From Comamonas denitrificans (lineage in GTDB: Bacteria; Pseudomonadota; Gammaproteobacteria; Burkholderiales; Burkholderiaceae_C): a DNA stretch of 64,000 bases. The notes beneath the pieces were generated by a model. That model saw only the letters and a list, made by a program, of their open reading frames with translations. It searched no databases and was not told the origin of the DNA. Location of the stretch: the NCBI RefSeq assembly GCF_017368815.1, contig NZ_JAFNME010000005.1, positions 1 to 64,000 of the forward strand, read 5' to 3'. Numbering within the stretch: the first letter of the stretch is position 1; each line of letters opens with the position of its first letter. Positions 37,685 through 46,497 of the stretch are shown piece after piece. The position numbers and the translations under genes were made by a program.

Positions 37685-39040
37685 ATGAAAGCCCCTGAAC
37701 TGCTCCTGCCCGCCGGCTCGCTCGACAAGATGCGTGCCGCTTATGATTTTGGTGCCGATGCCATCTACGCCGGCCAACCACGCTACTCGCTGCGTGCCCG
37801 CAACAACGACTTTCGCCTGGAGCAAATCGCCCAAGGCATCCAAGAAGCCCACCAGCGCGGCAAAAAATTCTTCGTCACCAGCAACCTGATTGCGCACAAC
37901 GACAAAGTACGCACCTACCTGCGCGACATTGAGCCCGTGATTGCCTGCCGCCCCGATGCCCTCATCATGGCCGACCCCGGCCTGATCATGATGGTCAAGG
38001 AAAAGTGGCCCGAGCAGGAAATTCACCTCTCGGTGCAGGCCAACACCACCAACTGGGCGACAGTGAAGTTTTGGCAGAAGATGGGTGTCTCGCGCATCAT
38101 CTTGTCGCGCGAGCTGTCGCTGGACGAGATTGAAAAAATCCGCCAGGAATGCCCCGACATGGAGATTGAAGTCTTCGTCCACGGCGCTTTGTGCATCGCC
38201 TACTCGGGTCGCTGCCTGCTGTCAGGCTACTTCAACCACCGCGACCCCAACCAGGGCACATGCACCAACGCTTGCCGCTGGGAGTACAAGACGCACGACG
38301 CGGCCGTCGATCCCAACACCGGCGAAGCCCTGGCCACACCGATGGAACAGGGCTTTAGCTTTAGCAAATCGCGCGAAGATGCCGATAGCCAGTTCTCCAG
38401 CACCCACATGCAGCGCCACCCGCTGGCCGACCAAATCTACTTGCTCGAAGAAAAAGGCCGCCCCGGCGAGCTCATGCCCATCATGGAAGACGAGCACGGC
38501 ACCTACATCATGAACAGCAAGGACTTGCGCGCGGTGGAGCACGTGGAGCGACTGGTGAAAATCGGGGTTGATTCCCTGAAGATCGAGGGCCGCACCAAGA
38601 GCCTGTACTACGTCGCCCGCACCGCCCAGGTGTACCGCCGCGCCATTGACGATGCCGTGGCCGGTCGCCCGTTCAACCCGCATTTGATTACCGAGTTGGA
38701 AGGCCTGGCCAACCGGGGCTACACCGGCGGTCTGCTCGAGCGCCGCCCGGCCAACGACTACCAGAACTACGAAACCGGCACCAGCGTGCTGCAGCGCAGC
38801 CACTTTGTCGGCCAGGTGCGCGGCCACGCTGACGGCATGGCCGAAATCGAAACCATGAACCGCTTTGCCGTGGGCGACATGATCGAAATCATCCACCCCA
38901 GCGGCAACCGCACCGTTAAGCTCGAACAGATGTTTAACCTGGAAGGCGAACCGGTACAGGTCGCCCCTGGCAACCCGGTGCGTGTGCGCGTGCCGCTGAC
39001 GGGGCCGCTAGAGGGCGCACTGATCGCCCGCTTGCTGTAA
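37685..39040 (+). CDS. trhP: U32-family protein TrhP/YegQ, tRNA hydroxylation
   Basis: The 451-residue protein belongs to peptidase family U32; E. coli TrhP (YegQ) is needed for hydroxylation of uridine 34 in tRNAs (ho5U). It begins KAPELLLPAGSLDKMRAAYDFGADAIYAG and has the U32 signature EVFVHGALCIAYSGRCLLSGYF, plus the Cys-containing segment NQGTCTNACRW. The start is ATG 37685; a much longer in-frame extension into the zinc-ribbon gene is not credible. No iscS or prephenate-linked partner is adjacent. Confidence 0.9.
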   Translation: MKAPELLLPAGSLDKMRAAYDFGADAIYAGQPRYSLRARNNDFRLEQIAQGIQEAHQRGKKFFVTSNLIAHNDKVRTYLRDIEPVIACRPDALIMADPGLIMMVKEKWPEQEIHLSVQANTTNWATVKFWQKMGVSRIILSRELSLDEIEKIRQECPDMEIEVFVHGALCIAYSGRCLLSGYFNHRDPNQGTCTNACRWEYKTHDAAVDPNTGEALATPMEQGFSFSKSREDADSQFSSTHMQRHPLADQIYLLEEKGRPGELMPIMEDEHGTYIMNSKDLRAVEHVERLVKIGVDSLKIEGRTKSLYYVARTAQVYRRAIDDAVAGRPFNPHLITELEGLANRGYTGGLLERRPANDYQNYETGTSVLQRSHFVGQVRGHADGMAEIETMNRFAVGDMIEIIHPSGNRTVKLEQMFNLEGEPVQVAPGNPVRVRVPLTGPLEGALIARLL

Positions 39041-39041
39041 G

Positions 39042-39059
39042 AACGTGTTCACGATCTAA
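39042..39059. repeat. Palindrome AGAACGTG-TT-CACGATCT after trhP
   Basis: It matches the palindrome at 14324-14341 except for the two central bases and one arm mismatch. It lies directly after the trhP stop in a 28-bp convergent gap. Confidence 0.5.
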
Positions 39060-39068
39060 TAACAAATA

Positions 39069-39881
39069 TCAAAAAAACCGATTGCCCCGCTCGGGCTTGG
39101 CAGGGGCCAACTCACCAAACCGGGCGGTGGTGCTGCTGCCCTCGCGGTAGGCCAGCACGGCGCTGGCCAGGGCAAAGTCTTCTGGGTAAGTCACTTTAAA
39201 GTTTTGCGCGCCACCCGCCACCAGCTTGGGGCGGTGGCCTGCGGCCTCCATGGCGCTGGCTTCGTCGGTGGCCGCATCGCCCAACTTTTCTAGCGCGTGC
39301 AGCAAAGGCTCGAGGCGGAACATCTGCGGCGTTTGCGCCAGCCATTTATCGCTGCGCTCCAGCGTGCCCACCACGCGCACACCACCCGGGCCGGTGACCG
39401 CCGTTTTCAAGGTGTCGGGGATTTTGTGTGCCAGCAAGCCGCCCACACTGTCGTGTTGGCACTCGGCAATCAAGGTTTCAATTTGCAGTGAAGTGACCAA
39501 GCACCGCGCCGCATCGTGCACCAGCACCCAATCGTCGGCCTGTGCTCCACGCTGCAACAACGCGCGCAAAGCACCCAACACCGTTTGCGCCCGACTCGGG
39601 CCGCCGCAGGGCACCGTGAAATAGCGCAAGGAAGGGTAAGCGGCCAAAAAATCATCGCCAGAGGCTACCGCTACCAACGTGCCCGCCAACTGCGGTACGG
39701 CGGCAAAGGCCGCCAAGGTATGTAGCACCAGGGGCTGCCCCAACAGCGGCTGGTATTGCTTGGGCAAGCTTGGCTCCAACGCCCCCGCAGCCATCGCGCG
39801 AGCACCCACGCCAGCACAGGGAATGACCGCCCAGAAACGGGGTGGTGAAGAAGGTTCAGGGGCAATAAAAGCGAGCGTCAT
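39069..39881 (-). CDS. ispD: 2-C-methyl-D-erythritol 4-phosphate cytidylyltransferase
   Basis: Third step of the MEP isoprenoid pathway, transferring CMP to MEP. The 270-residue protein has the CTP-binding loop IPCAGVGARAMAAG...LPKQYQPLLGQPL, VHDAARCLV and the C-terminal NFKVTYPEDFALA motif. The start is ATG 39881; an in-frame extension reaches into the tRNA terminator. ispF, often the next gene, is not present here: trhP converges instead. Confidence 0.94.
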   Translation of the reverse strand: MTLAFIAPEPSSPPRFWAVIPCAGVGARAMAAGALEPSLPKQYQPLLGQPLVLHTLAAFAAVPQLAGTLVAVASGDDFLAAYPSLRYFTVPCGGPSRAQTVLGALRALLQRGAQADDWVLVHDAARCLVTSLQIETLIAECQHDSVGGLLAHKIPDTLKTAVTGPGGVRVVGTLERSDKWLAQTPQMFRLEPLLHALEKLGDAATDEASAMEAAGHRPKLVAGGAQNFKVTYPEDFALASAVLAYREGSSTTARFGELAPAKPERGNRFF

Positions 39882-39911
39882 GGCAGGCGATGATAGCGAG
39901 CACGGGCAAAG

Positions 39912-39946
39912 AAAAAGCCGTGCTTGCTTGCGCAACCACGGCTTTT
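39912..39946 (-). terminator. Terminator of tRNA-Gln
   Basis: A 10-bp stem AAAAGCCGTG/CACGGCTTTT (39913-39922, 39937-39946) on the minus strand ends in a T-run, 8 bp after the tRNA 3' end. Confidence 0.8.
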
Positions 39947-39954
39947 ATCAAACT

Positions 39955-40031
39955 TGGCAGGGGAGGAAGGACTCGAACCCTCGCATGCCGGAATCAAAAT
40001 CCGGTGCCTTAACCAACTTGGCGACTCCCCT
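39955..40031 (-). tRNA. tRNA-Gln (anticodon TTG)
   Basis: Read on the minus strand, a 77-nt cloverleaf forms: acceptor AGGGGAG/CTCCCCT, D-arm GCCA...GGC, anticodon stem CCGGA/TCCGG with loop TTTTGAT (anticodon TTG), variable loop, T-arm GAGGG-TTCGAGT-CCTTC, discriminator G and genomically encoded CCA. A CATAAT -10-like element lies at 40044-40049. Confidence 0.95.
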
Positions 40032-40261
40032 ACGAAAAATCGAATTATGCACGATTTTTTGTGTCATTTTTCCCAAGCACTCAATTTTTTTAAAAATGAG
40101 CGCAATGCTCACAATTTTTCACCCTGCTGTGCAGCGCACGGGGCCACTGTTCTGCATTGTCCGCCCTCCAAGAGGCATGCATTGTTTAAAACTAAGCCCT
40201 GGGGCAAGGATTTGTGCAACTGCCCACAATGGTAGCTTTTTAATACGCTTTACTCGTTTTC

Positions 40262-40639
40262 ATGTCTCAACACGAATCGGTCTCGCCAACTACGATCTGG
40301 GTTTTAACCCTTGCAGGATTGGGTGTTGCCTTGCTCATCATCTGGGGCTTTGTGGCACAGCGTCAGCAGCAAGAGGCGGCGCAGCAGCTGAAAAAACAGC
40401 AAGCCGCTTATGCCATCTATGAGCGCAATACCCGGGTCAATGCGCCGACCACAGACAACTCGGCCGAACCCACCCCCACCCAACAAGAGCGCCAAAATGC
40501 TTGGGAAGAGGCCCGACAAATCCGTAAATTCTTACTCGAGCACCCCAGCGTCACTCCCGGCCCCGGCTTTAGCGCCCCTGGCGTGCAAACCACTGGGGCG
40601 GCCATTGTCCGCGCGATTGACAATGCCCAAGAGCGTTAA
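40262..40639 (+). CDS. Single-TM hypothetical protein
   Basis: The 125-residue protein has a short N-terminus, one transmembrane segment (about 12-32, IWVLTLAGLGVALLIIWGFVA), a Gln/Lys-rich coiled region and a Pro/Gly-rich tail. I do not recognise a family. The ATG at 40262 lies 33 bp upstream of the msrA gene region in the same direction, so co-transcription is possible. Confidence 0.65.
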   Translation: MSQHESVSPTTIWVLTLAGLGVALLIIWGFVAQRQQQEAAQQLKKQQAAYAIYERNTRVNAPTTDNSAEPTPTQQERQNAWEEARQIRKFLLEHPSVTPGPGFSAPGVQTTGAAIVRAIDNAQER

Positions 40640-40672
40640 ATCGGCCACCTAACACTATCAAGGCTTCACACC

Positions 40673-41236
40673 ATGCCCCACCAGTCCAGCCCCCAGCAAC
40701 CAACCGCAAGCATTTACCTAGCCGGTGGTTGTTTTTGGTGCACAGAAGCCATCTTTCGCCGCGTGCGCGGTGTTCAACATGTGCGCAGCGGCTATGCCAA
40801 TGGCACTGATATAGCGACCCCACCGACGTACGCAGCAGTCTGCACCGGCACCACAGGCTATGCCGAAGCGGTTGAAGTGGTGTATGCGCCGCAGGAATTG
40901 GCATTGGTGGATTTGCTCGCCATTTTCTTTGCCACCCACGATCCAACCACGCTCAATCGCCAAGGCAATGACGTGGGCACGCAGTACCGCAGCGGGATTT
41001 ACACCACCACCGCAGAACAGCTCGCGGTGGCACAAGACTATGTGGCGCAGTTGAACCAAGATCGCAGCTTCCCCGCGCCGGTGGTGACCGAAGTGGCCCC
41101 TCTCACCGCTTTTTACCCGGCAGAAGAGGAGCACCACGATTATTTTGCCCAGCACCCCCAGGCGGGCTATTGCGCGTGGGTGATTGCTCCCAAGGTGGCG
41201 AAATTCACAAGCCAATTCGCCCACTGCATGCGCTGA
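40673..41236 (+). CDS. msrA: Peptide-methionine (S)-S-oxide reductase
   Basis: Repairs methionine-S-sulfoxide in proteins. The 187-residue protein has the active-site motif GGCFWCTEAIF, GYANG, GHAEAV-like TGYAEAVEVVY, FFATHDPTTLNRQGNDVGTQYRSGIY and EEEHHDYF. The ATG at 40673 is 33 bp after the small membrane protein gene. Confidence 0.95.
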   Translation: MPHQSSPQQPTASIYLAGGCFWCTEAIFRRVRGVQHVRSGYANGTDIATPPTYAAVCTGTTGYAEAVEVVYAPQELALVDLLAIFFATHDPTTLNRQGNDVGTQYRSGIYTTTAEQLAVAQDYVAQLNQDRSFPAPVVTEVAPLTAFYPAEEEHHDYFAQHPQAGYCAWVIAPKVAKFTSQFAHCMR

Positions 41237-41314
41237 AGATGCGTGCGCGCGCCCAGCCTGCGCCAAGGCCCGGCATGCATTGCATCGCCTTGTGCGGCAC
41301 GCCGGTCATTAAAA

Positions 41315-41578
41315 TCACAAATACCAATTAAGCGCCTCAGGACGGCGCTCGGTTGTAAACCACTGTGGTTCAAGCTGCAGACGATCGGGCCGAATGGGCT
41401 CATCATGCCCCACCAGATAGACCATCATCTCTTTACGGCGCAGCACCACGTGACTGACGGTTTCTTCGCGGCCACCTTGCAGCACCCGAACCCCAGGTTT
41501 GAACACCGGCATTTGAAACATGCGGTGGCGAGGCGTAGCCCCGGCCTGGGCCGCTTCGGTAAAAGTTGTGTTATTCAT
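41315..41578 (-). CDS. Small conserved-type hypothetical protein
   Basis: The 87-residue protein (MNNTTFTEAAQAGATPRHRM...) has no signal peptide or membrane segment. Its central part, FKPGVRVLQGGREETVSHVVLRRKEMMVYLVGHDEPI, looks like a small beta-rich fold. I do not recognise a family. The start is ATG 41578; the longer in-frame reading to 41665 approaches the divergent transporter promoter. Confidence 0.6.
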   Translation of the reverse strand: MNNTTFTEAAQAGATPRHRMFQMPVFKPGVRVLQGGREETVSHVVLRRKEMMVYLVGHDEPIRPDRLQLEPQWFTTERRPEALNWYL

Positions 41579-41689
41579 TCTGGAGCCCTTTCCAAGCTTT
41601 GCATTGCAGACAGCGAATACTTGCGCTATCGGCAGCTGCGGTAAAAAGTTAAGCTGTTTTTCCAATCCGCCTGGTTTTCAAGGATTTTT

Positions 41690-42688
41690 GTGCGTTTCAA
41701 ACCTGACACCTTCACCCTGCTCCTGCTTTCTACGGTAACGATAGCTAGTCTCGCACCAGCCACTGGGATATTTGCAGAAATTTTGAACAAAGCAACTACC
41801 TGGGTGATTGTTTTGCTCTTTTTTTTGCATGGCAGCAAACTCTCGCGCCAAGCCATCTGGGCCGGTATTGGCCACTGGCGCCTGCATCTGGTGGTTACGG
41901 CCACCACGTTCATGGTGTTTCCCCTGGTAGGCTGGTTGGCCCAACCGCTGTGGGCCCTGTTGCTGCCTCCGCCTTTGGTGCAAGGCATGCTGTTTTTGTG
42001 CGCCTTGCCCGCCACGGTGCAATCGGCCATTGCGCTGACCAGCATTGCCCGGGGCAATATCCCTGCTGCGGTCTGCAGCGCATCGGCCTCAACCTTGCTG
42101 GGCATTGTGTTCACGCCTTTGCTGGTGGGCGCTTTGCTGGCCCACAGCGGTAATACCGGCGACCCACTGCAAGCCGTCAGCCGCATTGCCGTGCAGCTGC
42201 TGCTGCCCTTTGCCCTGGGCCACCTGCTGCGCCCCTGGACGGGCAAGTTGCTGCAAAAAGCAGGGCAAAAAATCCGCATCATTGACCAAGGCTCCATCCT
42301 GTTGGTGGTTTATGCAGCCTTTAGCAGCGCCGTCGTCGGCGGCCTGTGGCAGCAAATGCCCCTTGCGGCCATGGCGACGCTGCTGGGCGTGTGCGCTGTG
42401 CTGCTGGCGATCAGCATGGCCTGGTGCCTTTGGATCAGCCGCCGCCTGGGCTTTAACCAAGCCGATGAGGCAACCATTTTGTTTTGCGGGGCGCAAAAAA
42501 GCCTGGTCAGCGGCATTCCTATGGCCAACGTGCTGTTTTCAGCGGCGGTCGTGGGGCCCATGATCTTGCCGGTGATGCTGTTTCACCCCATGCAAATCAT
42601 GGTCTCGGGCATTTTGGCGGGCCGCTATGGCCGCCAGCAGGCCCAAGCCCTTGCAGACAAGCAACCAGGGGTTCACCCTAGCACCTGA
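41690..42688 (+). CDS. SBF-like (bile acid:sodium symporter family) transporter
   Basis: The 332-residue integral membrane protein has about ten hydrophobic segments and the SBF-like pattern FFLHGSKLSRQAIWAG, LCALPATVQSAIALTSIARGNIPAAVCSASASTLLG and FCGAQKSLVSGIPMANVLF. It resembles E. coli YfeH; the substrate is unknown. It begins at GTG 41690 after AAGGA. Confidence 0.88.
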   Translation: MRFKPDTFTLLLLSTVTIASLAPATGIFAEILNKATTWVIVLLFFLHGSKLSRQAIWAGIGHWRLHLVVTATTFMVFPLVGWLAQPLWALLLPPPLVQGMLFLCALPATVQSAIALTSIARGNIPAAVCSASASTLLGIVFTPLLVGALLAHSGNTGDPLQAVSRIAVQLLLPFALGHLLRPWTGKLLQKAGQKIRIIDQGSILLVVYAAFSSAVVGGLWQQMPLAAMATLLGVCAVLLAISMAWCLWISRRLGFNQADEATILFCGAQKSLVSGIPMANVLFSAAVVGPMILPVMLFHPMQIMVSGILAGRYGRQQAQALADKQPGVHPST

Positions 42689-42743
42689 TAAAACAAAACC
42701 TTGGTTGCACCTGCAATTTTTCAATTAGAGAAAATAGCGCCAT

Positions 42744-42789
42744 GTCCCCGTAAAGTGCCTGCCATGCAGTGCGCGAACGGGGATTTTTT
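42744..42789 (+). terminator. Intrinsic terminator between the SBF transporter and gltS
   Basis: TCCCCG (42745-42750) pairs with CGGGGA (42778-42783) and is followed by six T residues. It lies 56 bp after the transporter stop and 60 bp before gltS. Confidence 0.6.
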
Positions 42790-42848
42790 CCTTTGAACAC
42801 TGGCAGAGTTCCCCTCTGCTCCTCCGACGAAGAAGGGTTATCTCTCCT

Positions 42849-44087
42849 ATGCACATCACCTTCAGTGCCTACTACACGCTGATCCTGGCCGTGCTCGTGC
42901 TCCTGCTGGGCAAGTTTTTGGTGCAGCGCATACGCTTTTTGCGCAACTTCAATATCCCAGAGCCCGTGGCGGGCGGCCTGGTGGTCGCCACGGTGATTTA
43001 CACCCTGCACGAAGCGATTGGACTGACGCTGGCATTTGAAAGCAGCTTGCAAACGGCTTTTATGCTGATTTTTTTCTCGTCGATTGGCCTGAGTGCCAAC
43101 TTCGCCAAGCTGCGTGAAGGCGGTATGGGGCTGGTGGTGTTCCTGGCCATCATTGCCGTATTTATCGTGGTGCAAAACACTGTGGGCATTGGGCTGGCCA
43201 GCCTGCTGGGACTGGACCCGCTGATCGGTTTGGTGGCCGGCTCGATTACCCTGATCGGTGGCCACGGCACTGCCGGGGCCTGGGGATCGGTGCTGGAAGG
43301 CCAATATGGCCTGACCGGTGCCACCACGTTGGGCATTGCCTGCGCTACCTTTGGTTTGGTCATTGGTGGCTTGCTCGGCGGCCCGCTGGCCAAGCGCCTG
43401 ATTACCCGCCACCAGTTGGCCCAAGCCCGCCCGGATGCTGAGCAACTGGCCCCCACCGCACCCACCGTACCGGAAGGCGGCGAGCGCACGAATTTCGAGT
43501 TTCCCTCGAATGCGCCGCGCCTGATCACGGCCGATGCCGCCATTGAAACCCTGGCCTTGTTTGCCGGTTGCCTGGCCTTTGCCGAGTTCATGACCCACCT
43601 GACCAAAGGCACGGCCATTCAGCTGCCTACCTTTGTCTGGGCCTTGGGCACGGGGGTGGTGATTCGCAACGTGTTGGACTATGTCTTTAATGTCCAGGTT
43701 TTTGACCGCGCCATTGACGTGTTTGGCAACGCCGGCCTGTCGATTTACCTGGCCATGGCCTTGCTGTCCTTGAAGCTGTGGGAGCTGACCGATCTGGCCG
43801 CGCCGTTGATGGTCATTTTGACTGTGCAAACCGTCATGATGGGCTTGTACGCCGGTTTTGTGACCTTCCGCCTCATGGGCAAAAACTACGATGCTGCCGT
43901 GCTGGCCGCTGGCCATTGCGGCTTTGGCATGGGGGCTACGCCTACCGCAGTGGCCAATATGCAGGCCATTACCAACCAGTACGGGCCGTCGCACAAAGCG
44001 TTTTTGATTGTGCCGCTGGTGGGTGCCTTCTTTATTGACATCATCAACGCCTTCATGATTCAGGGCTTTATCCAGTTTGTGCGCTAA
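42849..44087 (+). CDS. gltS: Sodium/glutamate symporter
   Basis: Inner-membrane ESS-family symporter of 412 residues with two inverted halves of hydrophobic segments. Typical motifs include NIPEPVAGGLVVA, FFSSIGLSANFAKLREGG, TLIGGHGTAGAWG and GHCGFGMGATPTAVANMQ (the two re-entrant loops). The ATG at 42849 is preceded by a weak ribosome binding site. Confidence 0.95.
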   Translation: MHITFSAYYTLILAVLVLLLGKFLVQRIRFLRNFNIPEPVAGGLVVATVIYTLHEAIGLTLAFESSLQTAFMLIFFSSIGLSANFAKLREGGMGLVVFLAIIAVFIVVQNTVGIGLASLLGLDPLIGLVAGSITLIGGHGTAGAWGSVLEGQYGLTGATTLGIACATFGLVIGGLLGGPLAKRLITRHQLAQARPDAEQLAPTAPTVPEGGERTNFEFPSNAPRLITADAAIETLALFAGCLAFAEFMTHLTKGTAIQLPTFVWALGTGVVIRNVLDYVFNVQVFDRAIDVFGNAGLSIYLAMALLSLKLWELTDLAAPLMVILTVQTVMMGLYAGFVTFRLMGKNYDAAVLAAGHCGFGMGATPTAVANMQAITNQYGPSHKAFLIVPLVGAFFIDIINAFMIQGFIQFVR

Positions 44088-44137
44088 CACCGCCTAACTT
44101 GCGCCGCATCGGGCCGCGACTGCGCATACCATCGCGC

Positions 44138-45706
44138 ATGTTTTTACGGTTTTGCTCCGCCGCCTGCATCGCCCTGCTGGCTTTGGCCCTTGGCGGCTGC
44201 GCCCTGCCCTCTTTAGAGGGGCGCAGCCACAGCCAAGCCATCGCCGCCACTGCCGACACACCGCTGGGCCAGACAGCCCGCCACCTGCGCCAATTGGCCC
44301 AAGCGCCAGAGAGCATCACCGCCATCGTGCCCCTGGACAGTCCACAAGAGGCTTTTGCGGCCCGCCATTTTCTGATCCAGCAGGCCACACACAGCCTGGA
44401 TGTGCAGTACTACATCTGGCGGGCCGATACCAGCGGGCTGATGCTGCTGGGCGATTTGCTCGCTGCGGCTGATCGGGGTGTGCGTGTGCGCTTGTTGCTT
44501 GACGATGGCGGCACCGCCGGAATGGACAGCCTGCTGCACACCTTGAACACCCACCCCCAGATTGAGGTGCGCCTGTTCAACCCCTTTGTGCTGCGCTGGC
44601 CCAAAGTGCTGGGCTATGTGTTTGACTTTCAGCGCACCAACCGGCGCATGCACAACAAATCGCTCACCGCCGACAACCAGGCCAGCATTGTGGGCGGGCG
44701 CAATATTGGCAACGAGTACTTTGACAATCCCCAAGGGGTATTGTTTGCCGACTTGGATGTGCTGGCCTGGGGCCCGGTTGTGCGCGATATTTCGCACGAC
44801 TTTGACCGCTACTGGGCCAGCCCTTCGGCCTACCCCATCGAGCGCATCGTCACCCACCCCTACGCTTTGGATTGGCCCACGTTGCGCCAGCGCATTGCCA
44901 CAGCGCACGCCAGCACCGAAGGGCAGCGCTACCAGGCCGCCAAGGCCAACAGCCGGCTGCCCGAGCATTTACAAGCCAACGATCAAGCCATCCTCTGGGC
45001 CCCGGCCCACCTGGTCAGCGACGACCCGGCCAAGGTGCTGGGCCAGGCCCGCCAGCAGGGCCTGATCGGCGCACAACTGACCCGCGCCATTGGCCAGCCC
45101 AGCATTGCGCTGGATATGGTCTCGCCTTATTTTGTGCCCACCCAGGCCGGGCTGGATGCGCTGGCCCAGCTGCGTGCCCAGGGCATCCGCATTCGTGTGC
45201 TGACCAATGCACTGGAGGCCACCGATGTCAGCCTGGTACACGTGGGCTACGTGCGCTACCGCGCCCCCCTGTTGCGCATGGGTGTGCAGCTGTACGAGCT
45301 GCAGCGCCAGGCCCCCATTGAGCTGCCGCGCCAGCTGCATGAACGCATCAAACGCCGTTGGCTACTGGCCAGCAGCGGCACCAGCTTGCATGCCAAAACC
45401 TTTGCCATTGATGGGCAACGCGCCTTTGTCGGCTCGTTTAATTTTGATCCGCGCTCCATGCTGCTCAATACCGAGATGGGGCTGGTGATTGAAAGCCCCG
45501 CCCTGGCCGCACAAATTAGCAATATCTTTGAGCAGGACATCCCCTGGCGCTCTTACCGCTTGAGCCTCGACCCCGAAGGCCGCCTGCAGTGGGAAGCCCC
45601 CCCCTTTGGCAGTGGCACCATGCACTCAACCGAGCCCAACACCGGCTGGTTCAAGCGCTGGGGATTGCGCCTGTTGGAATATCTGCCGCTAGAACCATTG
45701 TTATAA
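44138..45706 (+). CDS. clsC: Phospholipase D family lipoprotein, cardiolipin synthase C-like
   Basis: The 522-residue protein has a lipoprotein signal peptide (LALALGGC, lipid-modified Cys about 21) and two HKD motifs (HNKSLTADNQASIVGGRNIG and HAKTFAIDGQRAFVGSFNFDPRS). The layout matches ClsC, which makes cardiolipin from phosphatidylethanolamine and phosphatidylglycerol. The start is ATG 44138; a TTG 39 nt upstream is less likely. A lipoprotein anchor is unusual for E. coli ClsC but common in related sequences. Confidence 0.88.
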   Translation: MFLRFCSAACIALLALALGGCALPSLEGRSHSQAIAATADTPLGQTARHLRQLAQAPESITAIVPLDSPQEAFAARHFLIQQATHSLDVQYYIWRADTSGLMLLGDLLAAADRGVRVRLLLDDGGTAGMDSLLHTLNTHPQIEVRLFNPFVLRWPKVLGYVFDFQRTNRRMHNKSLTADNQASIVGGRNIGNEYFDNPQGVLFADLDVLAWGPVVRDISHDFDRYWASPSAYPIERIVTHPYALDWPTLRQRIATAHASTEGQRYQAAKANSRLPEHLQANDQAILWAPAHLVSDDPAKVLGQARQQGLIGAQLTRAIGQPSIALDMVSPYFVPTQAGLDALAQLRAQGIRIRVLTNALEATDVSLVHVGYVRYRAPLLRMGVQLYELQRQAPIELPRQLHERIKRRWLLASSGTSLHAKTFAIDGQRAFVGSFNFDPRSMLLNTEMGLVIESPALAAQISNIFEQDIPWRSYRLSLDPEGRLQWEAPPFGSGTMHSTEPNTGWFKRWGLRLLEYLPLEPLL

Positions 45707-45711
45707 ATTTA

Positions 45712-45788
45712 ATAGCTCTTAGCGCTTATATAAAGCCATTCCCCATTGAAAAACGGCTAAAAAATATACATAACAAACGCAAAGAGCT
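45712..45788. repeat. Nested palindromic intergenic repeat, copy 5
   Basis: ATAGCTCTTAGCGCTT at the left faces AAACGCAAAGAGCTT at the right, the usual outer arms of the family, between two convergent genes. Confidence 0.6.
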
Positions 45789-45822
45789 TCAAAAACAATA
45801 GTAGAACCCTGTTCTTGCTGGC

Positions 45823-46344
45823 TTACTTCAACCGCGCCAGCTCGCGCTCAATGCCTTGCACATCGCTTTCTTGGCGGGCGATTTTGGCTTTCAGATCGTC
45901 AATACGGGCTTGGTACACCTCGGGCTGGCTTGCCTCCAGCTCGGCCGCAGTGGGCTGGCCACCATTGAATTGGGCTTTCAACTCAGCCAAGCGCGCTTGG
46001 GCCCGGCCCAGCTCAGACTGCAAAATCGCTCGGGCATCGTTATCGCGCACCTGCTGCTGAGTGCTGCTGACCTGCGCCGCTTCTGGCCCTCGGTTCACCG
46101 GGGTTGCGGGGCCACTGCTGGATGCCGCCGCACGTGGGGCGCTGCCACCACCACTGCTGCCCCCACCTGTATGCACAATCGTCAGCGAGCCGCCCTCAAC
46201 CAAACGGCAATTTTCTTTTTTCGCCTGGGCTGCATTGTTCGTGTACTCATTGCCACAGCGGTACACCCGGCTTTGCCCCCAGCTGGCCGAAGCCACGCTC
46301 AGCAGCACCAGCGCACAAAAAAATTGGATGCGGTTTGTTTTCAT
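45823..46344 (-). CDS. Secreted DUF4124-like coiled-coil protein
   Basis: The 173-residue protein has a signal peptide (about 1-24), then an RVYRCGNEYTNN segment like DUF4124, a Gly/Ser/Pro-rich linker, and a C-terminal helix (about 95-170) with coiled-coil character (QSELGRAQARLAELKAQF...IDDLKAKIARQESDVQGIERELARLK). Periplasmic role unknown. The start is taken as ATG 46344; a GTG directly before it is also in frame. Confidence 0.75.
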   Translation of the reverse strand: MKTNRIQFFCALVLLSVASASWGQSRVYRCGNEYTNNAAQAKKENCRLVEGGSLTIVHTGGGSSGGGSAPRAAASSSGPATPVNRGPEAAQVSSTQQQVRDNDARAILQSELGRAQARLAELKAQFNGGQPTAAELEASQPEVYQARIDDLKAKIARQESDVQGIERELARLK

Positions 46345-46497
46345 CACAGCCTCTACCTTCTAAATTTTGCGTATCCTCGCACCCACTGGCGCTTTGCCCG
46401 CACTGTAAGCGAGGCCGCCGCGCTTAAAGCCCCAATGAGCAGGGTTTCTCTGCATGAGATACTTCTGTGAAACAGTTTTTTACCTCCCCGTGTGCCC

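Noticed and set aside
40035-40059. AT-rich hairpin AAAAATCG/CGATTTTT upstream of tRNA-Gln considered as a plus-strand terminator
   Set aside because: No plus-strand gene ends before it; it coincides with the tRNA promoter region and the -10-like CATAAT.
42744-42840. Hairpin plus T-run before gltS considered as an attenuator or riboswitch, with a short ORF MQCANGDFFL overlapping it
   Set aside because: No clear promoter precedes it at the right distance and no regulatory codon run is seen; termination of the upstream transporter gene is the simpler reading.
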